Source: [Clostridium] leptum DSM 753 (GTDB lineage Bacteria; Bacillota; Clostridia; Oscillospirales; Acutalibacteraceae). From it: 64,000 nt of DNA. Positions 17,721-26,550 of this stretch are shown here, one piece after another. The notes under the pieces are model-generated. The model was not told where the DNA came from, made no database searches, and saw nothing but the letters and a program-made list of their open reading frames with translations. The stretch is taken from NCBI GenBank assembly GCA_000154345.1, contig DS480345.1, positions 62,001-126,000 on the forward strand, written 5' to 3'. Position numbers and translations under genes: made by a program. Numbering within the stretch: the stretch's first letter is position 1; the number at the start of each line of letters is the position of its first letter.

Positions 17721-18869
17721 TTAGGTTTGACGGCGGCTCAGATAGGCCTGATAGCTGATATCGGTGGCCTTCAAGCCGAAACGCCGCTCTCCTACCAGCT
17801 TTCCCTGCCGGCTGCGGAAATGGTATCCCAAAAACCATAGAGGAAACACATAAAGAAACGGCGTCAGGCACTCCTCCTCTACTGCCGGCATCAAAATGAC
17901 CCGGTCCGCCAATTTTTGAACCTCCGGCAGAGCTTTCTGGGTAAAAATTACGGTAGGCGTGCGGGCGATTTCACAGCCCGCCAGAAGATCCAGCACCTTT
18001 TCCTGAAGGTTTTCATGAGGGGCAAGCAGGAGTAGCGGGATTTTCCCGTCCGCCTCCCGGAAACGCCCGTGGGCAAAATCCTCCAGCTCCTCGCACGCTC
18101 CGAACACCCAGGCAAACTCACAGATCTTTAACGCGCCTTCCTGAGCCGTACCGAGATTGGGGCCGGTGCCCAGCGCTACCACATTGTGCATTTCCTCCTG
18201 GGAATATTCTTCTGCCAGGCCTCCCATTTTCTCAAACAGTTCCGGAAGGGCGCTCATAGCGTTTTTGACGCTCTTCCATTGGGCTTCCCAGTACTTTAAG
18301 CCTTTTGCGTTTCCCCTTTTTTCCCCTAGAAGCACCGCCGCCCGAAGGGCAGAATAAAGAAGGAACAGATGGGAGGCGCTGTAGGCGGTCATTCCCGCCT
18401 CCTGCTCCACGGCTGTGTCAGCCTCTATCAAATAATCCGAAATCTCCCTCATTTTGGTTTCACCCCTGCCGGTGATTCCCATGGCCAGCGCTCCGGCCTG
18501 CCGGGCCGCCTCCAACCCTTTTACAACGCTCTCTGTATTTCCGCTGCAGCTGATGCCCACTACAAGGGTCCGCTCCGGCCGCTTGAGATAATCCCGCGCG
18601 TAACTGCGGAACTGATACGCCGGTACCGCTCTGGCGGCCGCTCCCGCTGCCCTGGAAAACAGAAATTCCGCATTCATCGCCGTTGCCAGAGAGGTTCCGT
18701 GTCCAATTATGATTACCGTATCCACTCGTGCCAGCCTCTCATCCGCTGCATATGCCCGCAGGCTGGCGGCGGCAAGCTCCTCTGTAGCTTTCCACTTTTC
18801 CGGTTTGGCAAGAGAAAGCATCAGCCGTTTCAGCCTTTCGTTGCCGGTTTGAACCTGTAACTGATCCAT
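17721..18869 (-). CDS. Double-SIS sugar-phosphate isomerase/deglycase family protein (first copy)
   Basis: A 382-residue protein with two SIS domains, like the isomerase half of glucosamine-6-phosphate synthase (GlmS), AgaS and FrlB. The first domain shows GHGTSLATAMNAEF near 53 and SCSGNTESV near 106, which bind sugar phosphate; the second shows GTGPNLGTAQEGALKI near 231 and EELEDFAHGRF near 258, matching the GlmS/FrlB Glu-His region. It lacks a glutaminase domain, so it does not make glucosamine from glutamine. It should isomerise, deaminate or deglycate a phosphorylated substrate. It sits directly before the binding-protein gene, as frlB does in B. subtilis. GAAAGGAG precedes the ATG. Confidence 0.88.
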   Translation of the reverse strand: MDQLQVQTGNERLKRLMLSLAKPEKWKATEELAAASLRAYAADERLARVDTVIIIGHGTSLATAMNAEFLFSRAAGAAARAVPAYQFRSYARDYLKRPERTLVVGISCSGNTESVVKGLEAARQAGALAMGITGRGETKMREISDYLIEADTAVEQEAGMTAYSASHLFLLYSALRAAVLLGEKRGNAKGLKYWEAQWKSVKNAMSALPELFEKMGGLAEEYSQEEMHNVVALGTGPNLGTAQEGALKICEFAWVFGACEELEDFAHGRFREADGKIPLLLLAPHENLQEKVLDLLAGCEIARTPTVIFTQKALPEVQKLADRVILMPAVEEECLTPFLYVFPLWFLGYHFRSRQGKLVGERRFGLKATDISYQAYLSRRQT

Positions 18870-18894
18870 CCGTGATTCTCTCCTTTCTATAATC

Positions 18895-19869
18895 CTAAAC
18901 CCGCTGCCGTGATTCCATGCCCTTCAATCCATAAACCGCCACGCCGCAGGCTCCCCGCAGTCCCGCAGAGCCCGCCCCCGCGTCGGAAATCTTTAACACC
19001 GCGTCCCAGTTGAAAATCCCATAATGAATTCCTTGGGCAATCCGCTGGATTTCTTTCTCCACCGCGTCAAAAAACCAAGGGTCTGACATCACGCCTCCCA
19101 CAAAAACATACGTGCCAAGATCCAGCGCATTTTCTAAATTGAGGATCAGCACCGCCAGCTCGTGGATGGTATTTTCCACCGCCTTTCGCGCCAGAGGCTC
19201 TCCCCTACGGCACGCCTGCAGGATTTCATAGCCGGAAGGCGCTCCCTCACAGCGAAACAGCCCGCTATTGGGAAAAGCCTTTTTCAGTCTGCAAGCCTCA
19301 CGCTGAAGCCCCATGCCCGAAGCCACCGTTTCCACACAGGCAGTTTCTCCATCGTCTGAACGGCGGTACAAAAGATTTCCAATTTCTCCGGCGTTGTTGC
19401 GTATTCCGTGAATGAGCTTCCCTTCATATACCAGCCCCATCGCGAGGCCGGTTCCTACGTTTACGCAGGCAAAGGTATCCGTACGCTTTCCTTCTCCGTA
19501 AAGAAGCTCTGAAACCGTGGAGGCTTTCACATCATTTTCCAAAAACACAGGGATCTGGTAATACGCCGACAATGCCCCGCAAAGATCAAAGCCATCCGGC
19601 CGGACCACCGACGACGACCTTAAACGCCGGCTCCGGTGATCGATAGATCCCCGAATTCCAAGTCCGATGGCTTGCGCGGCTTTCCCCTCTGGGTTGGCCT
19701 TCAGAAAGGAATCCAGCTTTTCTGTAATGAAAGAAAACCATTCCCTACACGGCATAGCGCGGGATCGGCATTGATTGTCGGCCAGGACCGTTCCTTCCAT
19801 ATCCATTAAGCCGTACCGTATCTTTGTCCCTCCCACATCAACGCCTAACACGATCCTATCGGTATCCAT
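18895..19869 (-). CDS. ROK family sugar kinase (first copy)
   Basis: A 324-residue ROK protein without an N-terminal helix-turn-helix, so a kinase rather than a repressor. GVDVGGTKIRYGL near 9 is the ATP phosphate loop; LENDVKAST near 108 holds the catalytic Asp; NVGTGLAMGLVYEGK and RNNAGEIGNLL follow near 135-165. The classic CxCGxxGCxE zinc motif is replaced by a segment reading TACVETVASG. Substrates of the family are glucose, fructose, N-acetylglucosamine and N-acetylmannosamine. The ATG follows the stop of the previous ROK gene by one base, with GGGAGG four bases upstream of the ATG, so the two are probably made together. Confidence 0.88.
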   Translation of the reverse strand: MDTDRIVLGVDVGGTKIRYGLMDMEGTVLADNQCRSRAMPCREWFSFITEKLDSFLKANPEGKAAQAIGLGIRGSIDHRSRRLRSSSVVRPDGFDLCGALSAYYQIPVFLENDVKASTVSELLYGEGKRTDTFACVNVGTGLAMGLVYEGKLIHGIRNNAGEIGNLLYRRSDDGETACVETVASGMGLQREACRLKKAFPNSGLFRCEGAPSGYEILQACRRGEPLARKAVENTIHELAVLILNLENALDLGTYVFVGGVMSDPWFFDAVEKEIQRIAQGIHYGIFNWDAVLKISDAGAGSAGLRGACGVAVYGLKGMESRQRV

Positions 19870-19870
19870 T

Positions 19871-20806
19871 TCAGCCTCCCTTCTCCGTCTGCTGAACCTT
19901 TAATACCAGCGCGGCCGCTCCCAGCAGCGCGCCATGATACCCTAAGCTTGTGGCCTTCACCTCCGGCATACCATCCGGAAGCCGCTTCATCTCACAGCGC
20001 AGCGTATCCATCAGAGAGCTTTTATAGGTATCGAACAGCAAAGAAAGCCCTCCTCCCAGAACAACCTTCCGTGGGTTGAGCAGAAACGCGGCATGAGCGA
20101 TTGCCCTTCCTAAATAGGTCCCCTCCAGTTCAAAGGCCTGGATAGCGGCGGCATCCCCACGCTGGGCATATCTTTCCAAAACCGCAGCATGAATCCGGCG
20201 CCCATTGGGCAGTCCCTTCAGGCGGTAATAATTATCCGACAGTCCCCGCCCGGAGGCCAGCAGCTCCAGCGGGCGGCGTACGGCAGCGTTCTTTTCCAGC
20301 AAGTCCTCAGCCGGACACATGCCAAATTCTCCCGCCTCGCCCCAGGCTCCCGTATATATTTCCCCATTGAGGCACAGAGCGCCTCCGATGCTGTTGCTGA
20401 CAGTCAAGTAAAGGAAATCCTTGCACATTCTTCCTTCTCCGAAAAAGCATTCCGCATACGCGCAGGCGTTGGCGTCGTTCTCCATTTTCAGAGGCACTCC
20501 GTAGCGGCGCTGAAACAGCGAGCCAACCGGCAGATTAAAAACCCCCAAAAACTCGGAGGACCTCCATACTCCCTTTTCTGGGTCAGCCAGCCCCGGAATG
20601 GTCATTCCCATTGGATTCTTTCTGCATAGGGGATGCTTTTCCAAAACCTCATCCACCGTTTGAATGATATTTCCCAAAATCCTTCCGGGATTCCCCGCCT
20701 CGCCTTTCCAAAGGACCTTTCGGGAATAAAGAATTTTCCCCTCTGGTGTGATTACCCCCACCATATATTTGGAGCTGCCGATATCGACGCATAATATTTC
20801 TTTCAT
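19871..20806 (-). CDS. ROK family sugar kinase (second copy)
   Basis: A 311-residue ROK protein from the ATG at 20806, which overlaps the preceding stop codon by four bases (ATGA); an upstream in-frame start would run deep into the neighbouring gene and is rejected. CVDIGSSKYMVGV near 5 is the phosphate loop, in which the usual GGT is GSS. MENDANACAYAECFFGEG near 107 holds the catalytic Asp, and GEAGEFGM near 150 matches the NHAGEIG region. A classical zinc motif is not evident. It is only distantly similar to the adjacent ROK protein, so this is not a recent duplication. It may phosphorylate a different sugar or serve as a sugar sensor. Confidence 0.85.
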   Translation of the reverse strand: MKEILCVDIGSSKYMVGVITPEGKILYSRKVLWKGEAGNPGRILGNIIQTVDEVLEKHPLCRKNPMGMTIPGLADPEKGVWRSSEFLGVFNLPVGSLFQRRYGVPLKMENDANACAYAECFFGEGRMCKDFLYLTVSNSIGGALCLNGEIYTGAWGEAGEFGMCPAEDLLEKNAAVRRPLELLASGRGLSDNYYRLKGLPNGRRIHAAVLERYAQRGDAAAIQAFELEGTYLGRAIAHAAFLLNPRKVVLGGGLSLLFDTYKSSLMDTLRCEMKRLPDGMPEVKATSLGYHGALLGAAALVLKVQQTEKGG

Positions 20807-21939
20807 AGCGGTTGCCTGCCGCTTTCTTTGGGAAAGCTGGGGCCCATCGCCGCTTTGGCTTCCGCATTCATTCCTTGAGTGGTATCCAGGCCCAAGCATT
20901 CCGCTATCAGGCAGGACAGAACCTGAAAAGGCACCACCAGTTCTACAGCGTTAAAGAACTCCCCTCCCCTTAACGGAAATAAAAGATTTCTGCCGCCCTC
21001 ATTTTTCAGGTCCGAGTCTCCTACCGCGACGCAGTGGGGCGTAATTTTTTCCATCTGCCGGAAAAGTAGCTTCATCCTCTCCTTTTCTGGACCATCTTCC
21101 CCAAACAGGAAAAAAATCATATCGCCATTTTGCACAGTGCCCAAGGGCCCGTGAAGAAATTCCTCCAGCTCATAGGCCGCTGTCATCCGCTTGTGGGATT
21201 CCATCATTTTCAAGGCGCCCTCTACCGCTGTGCCATAGTTCGCGCCGTACCCTATGATTCTGTAAAACGGCGGCTTCATGACTGGATATTGCCGTCGCAG
21301 AAACCATTTCACCGTCTGACCGGCAATTGATTGACAGCTGCCGCCCAGTGACGCGAGGCTTTGGTTTATCTGGCCGTATTCCGCCTGGCTGACCGAGCCT
21401 TTCACTCTGGCGCCCTCCAGCAGGCAGAGAAGAAGCACCAGCAGACCGACGGAATATCCCTTAGTCGAGGGCAAGGCCAGTTCTTTCCCGGAGGGCTTTA
21501 CAATCACCACATCGCAGTACCGTTCCAGTGGACTGCCGCCGCTCTGAACAGTGCAAACACAGGGAATTCCAAGGCTGTGTGCCTGTTTCACGATTTCTAC
21601 CGGCCCCCGGGTCAGCCCGCTTTCCGAAGGACAGATCACCAGCATTTCTTCCGGCCTGTATTTTCCGGAAGCGTTCAATCCGCCATGGTTTAGAAACAGC
21701 CCGGAATATTCCCAAGACGCTTCTACTCCGAGCCATTTCTCCGCAGCCTGCTTTAAGATCATTCCTGTATTGGCTACGGAGCCGCTGCCACAGAAATAAA
21801 TCCGCCGCAGCGGCCTTGCGGATATTAGGTCTGCAAATTTTCCCGTCAGCCGGCCGCGCTCCCTTCCGCAGCAAATTTCTACAAGATTCGGTTCTTCGAA
21901 AACCGCCGCCAGCATTGCCGGCTGTCTTTTTCCGTCCAT
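20803..21939 (-). CDS. Double-SIS sugar-phosphate isomerase/deglycase family protein (second copy, FrlB-like)
   Basis: A 378-residue protein with two SIS domains. The first has CGSGSVANTGM near 49 and CPSESGLTRGP near 105; the second has GYGANYGTAVEGALKMME near 226 and YELEEFLHGPLG near 251, the Glu-His-Gly-Pro segment shared with GlmS isomerase and FrlB deglycase. The start at 21939 was chosen because GAGGGAG is six bases upstream; the ATG two codons earlier abuts that site. In B. subtilis FrlB splits fructosamine 6-phosphates into glucose 6-phosphate and an amino acid. With a second SIS protein and two ROK kinases in the same operon the pathway is likely more complex, and substrate identity is open. 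Confidence 0.86.
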   Translation of the reverse strand: MDGKRQPAMLAAVFEEPNLVEICCGRERGRLTGKFADLISARPLRRIYFCGSGSVANTGMILKQAAEKWLGVEASWEYSGLFLNHGGLNASGKYRPEEMLVICPSESGLTRGPVEIVKQAHSLGIPCVCTVQSGGSPLERYCDVVIVKPSGKELALPSTKGYSVGLLVLLLCLLEGARVKGSVSQAEYGQINQSLASLGGSCQSIAGQTVKWFLRRQYPVMKPPFYRIIGYGANYGTAVEGALKMMESHKRMTAAYELEEFLHGPLGTVQNGDMIFFLFGEDGPEKERMKLLFRQMEKITPHCVAVGDSDLKNEGGRNLLFPLRGGEFFNAVELVVPFQVLSCLIAECLGLDTTQGMNAEAKAAMGPSFPKESGRQPL

Positions 21940-22067
21940 AAGCATCTCCCTCTAAGCAAATAGTAAAGCATCCGCAAAAAAGCACATCCGCGCAGGCGCT
22001 TTCTCCCATAAATTATATTTCACGAAAGCAGCCAAGCAGCTCGTTTCAAGGTTGAGCCCTAAGCGGT

Positions 22068-22964
22068 TCAAAGAGAATTTTTCCTTTGCTTGGTTTTGTT
22101 CTGGCTGATTTTACCCGCCAGGGATACCAGCAAAATAGCGAGAATCACCAGCCCGCATCCTATCATCGTAGGGATGCTCAGCTGGTCCCCATAGATCAGG
22201 GCTCCTGATATCAGGCTGGTCAGCGGCTCTAAAATATTTAAAATCGACGCGTTTGACGCTCCCAGCACGCTGATGCCATACAGCAGGAGCCGCAAGGAAA
22301 ACACGGTGCAGAACAAGCCGATGATCATTGCGAGCAGCCAGCTCTTCGGGGTGGGAGGCGCCATCAATTGTCCGCTGACCAGGCTCTGCAGGGTAAAAAA
22401 GATACTGCTGGCCACCATGGCGTAAAACATCGTGGTAAAGCCATCCAGCATTCTAAAGCAGCTTCTTTGGTTGGAAACCACATAAAACGCGTAGGTTACG
22501 CCGGAAAGCAGAGCCAAGGCGATTCCCGTATAATTGGCCCCTCCGCTGAAATCCATCATCAGCACCAGCCCCACCGCTAAGAAAGCGACGGCGACCGCCC
22601 TGAGCGCGCCTATTTTTTCCTTTGTAAGGATCACCATGATGATAAGGACAAATAAAGGATAGGAAAACTGAAACATAGTGGCCAGGCCTACAGGTATGTA
22701 ATTATAGGCGGCTGTCACCAGAGTGGCCGTCATACCAAATCCTAATATTCCGACCACTATCATAACGCCTATTTGTCTGGGGGTTGCCTGAAACGGGATC
22801 TTTTTTATCAGCATGATAGCCAGGCAAAAAACCGTGGAAAAGCAGAACCGCCATACTACAATGCTGCTGCTGTTCATTCCCTCTAAAAGCAGCAGCTTGG
22901 ATAAAACCGGCATAATCCCATATAAAAGTGAGGCCGCGATAATCGCCAAATAACCCTTCATCAT
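22068..22964 (-). CDS. DMT superfamily transporter (EamA family)
   Basis: A 298-residue membrane protein with ten predicted segments and two EamA repeats, starting GYLAIIAASLLYGIMPVLSK and with a second repeat start near LALLSGVTYAFYVVSNQ (about 155). This superfamily exports or exchanges amino acids, amines and sugars. It is the first gene of the operon, under a promoter with an adjacent palindrome. In an operon that could release amino acids or amines from a glycated substrate, it might export that by-product; this is an inference. AGGGAT lies upstream of the ATG. Confidence 0.88.
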   Translation of the reverse strand: MMKGYLAIIAASLLYGIMPVLSKLLLLEGMNSSSIVVWRFCFSTVFCLAIMLIKKIPFQATPRQIGVMIVVGILGFGMTATLVTAAYNYIPVGLATMFQFSYPLFVLIIMVILTKEKIGALRAVAVAFLAVGLVLMMDFSGGANYTGIALALLSGVTYAFYVVSNQRSCFRMLDGFTTMFYAMVASSIFFTLQSLVSGQLMAPPTPKSWLLAMIIGLFCTVFSLRLLLYGISVLGASNASILNILEPLTSLISGALIYGDQLSIPTMIGCGLVILAILLVSLAGKISQNKTKQRKNSL

Positions 22965-23008
22965 ACTGTTTCATCCCTATAGATTACTAACTATTTATTT
23001 TCAACTTT

Positions 23009-23037
23009 AGGATAGCGAATTGTCTCGTGGATGTAAA
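23009..23037 (-). promoter_or_regulatory. Promoter of the DMT-SIS-ROK-ABC-PfkB operon
   Basis: On the minus strand TTTACA (-35, 23032-23037), a 17-base spacer and TATCCT (-10, 23009-23014) lie 45 bases upstream of the DMT gene. It is the only promoter-like pattern with good spacing before this operon, and it abuts a 20-base palindrome. Confidence 0.65.
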
Positions 23038-23038
23038 A

Positions 23039-23058
23039 TAGGTAAATCATTTTACCTA
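23039..23058. promoter_or_regulatory. 20-base operator-like palindrome
   Basis: TAGGTAAA and TTTACCTA form a perfect eight-base inverted repeat around a four-base spacer, immediately upstream of the -35 element of the minus-strand operon and in the intergenic region shared with the HxlR and RpiR genes. It is a likely binding site for one of them. A position upstream of -35 fits activation, or repression of the divergent promoter. Confidence 0.65.
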
Positions 23059-23106
23059 GGATAGTTTAGTTTTAAATTAAGTGAATAAGTTGAAGAAAAT
23101 ATTCTA

Positions 23107-23134
23107 TTGATTTTTTAAAAATTTTAGGTATTAT
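23107..23134 (+). promoter_or_regulatory. Candidate promoter for the HxlR-RpiR genes
   Basis: TTGATT, a 16-base spacer and TATTAT occur on the plus strand in an AT-rich stretch about 180 bases before the HxlR start. Spacing is slightly short and the leader is long, so this is tentative. The remaining leader (23135-23312) shows no other structure that I can support. Confidence 0.4.
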
Positions 23135-23312
23135 ATATATAAATGGTTATTTGTTTTTTTAAAGCATATTTTTTATTTCCTATTAAGAATAATAATCGTT
23201 CATTTTTTGACACCGCTTTTTAATGCGCTTTCTGGATCCTACGGCAGTTTTTCGTAATTTTTTAATGAATGCTTATGCGGGTGGAACAAACCGCGCAGAA
23301 AGGAGTGCCCTT

Positions 23313-23642
23313 ATGCCGCCGCAGCCCAATGATATCCTAACACCGGAAGGGGAGGCCGAATTTTATGCCAACCGGATTTTCCCATTGCTGACAACGCCAT
23401 GGAAAGTATTTCTGATTTTAAACATTGGAGAGCATACCATAAGGTTTGGCTCTCTCAAGCTGTGCCTACAGGCGGTATCCCGTGTGACCCTGACGAAATA
23501 TCTTCACGAGCTGGAGCGGGATGGCTTTGTACAGAGAATAGAGTATCCCGCTCCGCCTTTACGCACGGAATACTCTCTCACCCCCATGGGGCTCAGCCTT
23601 CTGCCGATTCTGCAGGAATTGGCGGAATGGGGAGAGCAATAG
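23313..23642 (+). CDS. HxlR-family winged-helix transcriptional regulator
   Basis: A 109-residue protein from the ATG at 23313, which has AAAGGAG seven bases upstream; a longer frame from 23223 lacks a site. It shows the HxlR pattern: TTPWKVFLILNIGEHTIRFG (near 25), SRVTLTKYLHELERDGFVQR (recognition helix and wing, near 55) and RTEYSLTPMGLSLLPIL near 80. The Cys usually present near the N-terminus of HxlR proteins is absent, so thiol sensing is unlikely. It diverges from the ten-gene operon and precedes an RpiR gene by 63 bases; it may bind the palindrome between them. Confidence 0.88.
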   Translation: MPPQPNDILTPEGEAEFYANRIFPLLTTPWKVFLILNIGEHTIRFGSLKLCLQAVSRVTLTKYLHELERDGFVQRIEYPAPPLRTEYSLTPMGLSLLPILQELAEWGEQ

Positions 23643-23705
23643 CTGCAAGGCTTTTGTTTTATATCCGCAGGGAACCGCCGCGGTTGCCGGCAGAAAGGAC
23701 GCCAT

Positions 23706-24608
23706 ATGAACACCAAAGAATTTTCACTAATGCAGAAGCTGATCGATTACGCGTCATCCTCAAATCTAGATCACACCAGCGGAATTTTGGCCTATTATTT
23801 GCTTCTAAATTACAGCAAGCTGGAAAAGCTTACTCTTAAAATCGTTACAGAGGAATGTTTTGTATCCGTTTCCTCTGTCCGGCGGTTCTGCCGGAAGCTT
23901 GGTTACGATAATTTTTCCGATCTGGTAAAGGCAAAAATCCACAATCCGGAAAACCAGCAGTCCATCGCGCTTTCCAATCTCGATCACGGCTGGTATCATC
24001 CCCATATTCTCCGCACTGAAATCAACGACACTATGTACAGTATTTTAAGAACCATTCCCAGCAGCCTGATCCATCAGATCGCGAACGATATTTTAAACGC
24101 CGACGCGGTGCTTTTATTCTGTGCCCGGCCCTATAGCCTTTGGCTGCGGGAATTTCAAAGCCAGTTGATCGCCTGGAACAAAAGCGTTTACATTTTAGAG
24201 GAAATCAAGCTGTATTACCCCACCATTAAGCAGCTCGGAACAAATTTGTGCAATATTATCGTCAGCCCTATGGCTTTTATCGTTGAGCCCCTGGCCCAGG
24301 ATTTTATCTCCATTCCAGGAATAAAAGCCTTGGTGACAAGCTTATCCGTGCTGCAGAATGCTTCTTTTGAAAAATACCTGCAATATTTTGACAGAATTTT
24401 TCCTTTGAAGTTTAAAACAAACCACTACGATTATTTAGAAATCTATGGCAAATACGCGGTGGGATATCTATTTGATATTATTCTTGGCGAAGTAATCAAG
24501 CTGGTGCGTGAGAACCGCTCCAGCATTGTTCCCTCGATCAAGAAGCCCTTTGCAGACAGAAGCCTTAAGCGTCAGCATATTACCGAAAAAACAGTCAGCG
24601 AAGCTTAG
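23706..24608 (+). CDS. RpiR/MurR-family transcriptional regulator (HTH plus SIS)
   Basis: A 300-residue regulator. Residues 10-90 form an RpiR-type helix-turn-helix (LTLKIVTEECFVSVSSVRRFCRKLGYDNF), and a C-terminal SIS-like domain (from about 105) should bind a phosphorylated sugar, although the usual SxSG phosphate loop is hard to see (a region reading CARPYSLWLREF stands in its place). Such proteins control amino-sugar operons in response to intermediates such as GlcNAc-6-P or MurNAc-6-P. Its position next to the SIS/ROK/NagB-like operon makes that operon the likely target. AAAGGACGCC precedes the ATG. Confidence 0.88.
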   Translation: MNTKEFSLMQKLIDYASSSNLDHTSGILAYYLLLNYSKLEKLTLKIVTEECFVSVSSVRRFCRKLGYDNFSDLVKAKIHNPENQQSIALSNLDHGWYHPHILRTEINDTMYSILRTIPSSLIHQIANDILNADAVLLFCARPYSLWLREFQSQLIAWNKSVYILEEIKLYYPTIKQLGTNLCNIIVSPMAFIVEPLAQDFISIPGIKALVTSLSVLQNASFEKYLQYFDRIFPLKFKTNHYDYLEIYGKYAVGYLFDIILGEVIKLVRENRSSIVPSIKKPFADRSLKRQHITEKTVSEA

Positions 24609-24729
24609 CCCGTCATCAGCCATGATTCCGCTCCGCCCATCGCCAGGCCGCGAATCATTCTGTATTCTGCAGGGCTTCACAGCCTCTTGCTTTAATAAAA
24701 ATCCTGGCTTGCTTTTTTTAGAAAAGATA

Positions 24730-24768
24730 AAGAACGCCCCCGGACTATAAACGTCTAGGGGCGTTCTT
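24730..24768. terminator. Bidirectional terminator between convergent genes
   Basis: AAGAACGCCCC (24730-24740) and GGGGCGTTCTT (24758-24768) form an 11-base perfect stem between the RpiR gene and the convergent response-regulator gene. The minus-strand side is followed by CTTTATCTTTTC, the plus side by a weaker sequence, so it serves chiefly the minus-strand operon. Confidence 0.75.
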
Positions 24769-24906
24769 AGAACATAAAGGCTTTCTTTTTTTACAGAATA
24801 ACTCTGGTTTTTCACAACTCTCGAAAATATGAACACCGGCTGGCGTTGGAATCCTGAAAAGGATACGGCGCCAGATTCCCTATTAAGCCGGCCGCACCAC
24901 TGTCTT

Positions 24907-26397
24907 TTAATCCCCCTTTTTAAAAGCGGCAGGACTCACGCCGCATTGTGCTTTAAACATTTTACTGAAATAATACTGATCGTTAAAGCCTAAAATTTCA
25001 GCGATATCTTTTACCCTAAGCTCATTATGGGTTGTCAGCAGCTTTTGGGCTTCTTGCATTTTCAGCTTGTTGTAATAATCCATCGGTGAGTTATTAAAGT
25101 ACATTTTCATCAGCCGGCTCACATACGACGGTGATAAAGAAAATTTTTCAGAGATATCCTGCATCGTAATGTTGCCATAAAGATTTTCCACCAGATATTT
25201 TTGGATTTTTTTCGCCAGCTCCATGGAAGAGCTGGGTTTATCTGCCCTTGCGCTCATAAATGAGTCGTAAAGATCCGCCAGCTTACTTTCCAGCTCCTTA
25301 TAATCACCGCATTCACTTAAAATTCTATTCGCCAGCGATACACTGTCCTCTAAACGTATTTGGCTGTTATCATTTAAGATACCGAAAAGCTGCTCGATCA
25401 TAATCAGCATAAAGCGGCGGACAAAAATGATGGGATACGCATTTTGCTCCCAGGTTTTCAGAATTTTTCCCAACTCAGTTTTAATGTCGCCTGACATTCT
25501 ATTCTGAATGACGCTTTCGATCTTTTTACTGAAAATAGCCGCTTCCGAATTTAAAGTGGTCAGGCTTGGGCGCTGATAGGAGATAGAATCAAAATAAATT
25601 TGAGAATGGTTCATCAGCACCAGGCTGCTCAGGTTTCCAGATAAATGGATATACTGTTCATGGAGCCGCTTGATAGTATAAAACTCTCGTGAACACATCA
25701 TATTAAGCTGGGGATGCCGCTCCTTGAGGAAATGGTATGCCTTTTCGTTGAAGAGGTTAACTTCAAACTCTGAACAGCGGCCTTCGCCATACAGAATGAC
25801 TTTTTCACCCCTGTATTTGGTTTCAGCCACCAAAATACCTCCATCCGGATCTTGGATTTCTAACGCTTGGTAAATCTCCTTTTTGGTTAGCAGATCCGTC
25901 AGCTCTAAAATGGCCTTGCCCCTAACCACAGAGATCATATAGCTTTGACCCAGCATTCCTTCCCCTTCAGAGGCCCCTTTTAGTAAATTCGAAAACATTT
26001 CTTCCTGGTGGACAATACGGCGTTGATCTATCTGATAAATCAGGCTTTGTAAAATTCTTTTGAAGTCCTCAAAATCGACAGGCTTTAAAATATATTCATC
26101 CACTTGCAGTTTTAAAGCTTGGTGGGTAAATTCAAAATCGCCATAGCCGCTGATCACAACGCATTTCAGTTCGGGATAAATTTCTTTCGCTTTGCTGATC
26201 AATTCAAGTCCGTCCATCATGGGCATTTTGATGTCCGTCAACAGAATGTCAGGCTTTTGCTTCTTCAGCATGTCTAAGGCGCTGACGCCATCGTATGTAA
26301 CCACAATTTCTTTGATATCCGGACGTATTGATTGGATCTTACCGATAATATCCCTTACGATCGGCTTACTGTCTTCTACCACCATAATGCTATACAT
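24907..26397 (-). CDS. YesN-type response regulator with AraC DNA-binding domain
   Basis: A 496-residue regulator. The receiver domain (1-118) carries E8/D9, phospho-acceptor D55 (LLTDIKMP) and LKPVDFEDF near 105. The C-terminal 100 residues form the AraC double helix-turn-helix, including QDISEKFSLSPSYVSRLMK and ILGFNDQYYFSKMFKAQCGVSPAAF. It is the last gene of the operon, 153 bases after GH2, while its probable kinase lies before GH2, an uncommon split order. It is the best candidate to bind the TGAAC direct repeats found upstream of both operons in this block. No individual promoter is evident. Confidence 0.93.
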   Translation of the reverse strand: MYSIMVVEDSKPIVRDIIGKIQSIRPDIKEIVVTYDGVSALDMLKKQKPDILLTDIKMPMMDGLELISKAKEIYPELKCVVISGYGDFEFTHQALKLQVDEYILKPVDFEDFKRILQSLIYQIDQRRIVHQEEMFSNLLKGASEGEGMLGQSYMISVVRGKAILELTDLLTKKEIYQALEIQDPDGGILVAETKYRGEKVILYGEGRCSEFEVNLFNEKAYHFLKERHPQLNMMCSREFYTIKRLHEQYIHLSGNLSSLVLMNHSQIYFDSISYQRPSLTTLNSEAAIFSKKIESVIQNRMSGDIKTELGKILKTWEQNAYPIIFVRRFMLIMIEQLFGILNDNSQIRLEDSVSLANRILSECGDYKELESKLADLYDSFMSARADKPSSSMELAKKIQKYLVENLYGNITMQDISEKFSLSPSYVSRLMKMYFNNSPMDYYNKLKMQEAQKLLTTHNELRVKDIAEILGFNDQYYFSKMFKAQCGVSPAAFKKGD

Positions 26398-26550
26398 GAC
26401 TCACCAGTCCTTTGTACGATAGAATCGCCTTAAAACGAATCCTTTGAACCGCCGCCTACGAAGCGCCATGCTTTGATTGCCAAACGCCCCTCTGAAGCCT
26501 ATTTTCACCTGTCAGCCGAATCACTCGAAAAAGGTTGTTTTTTGACAATT

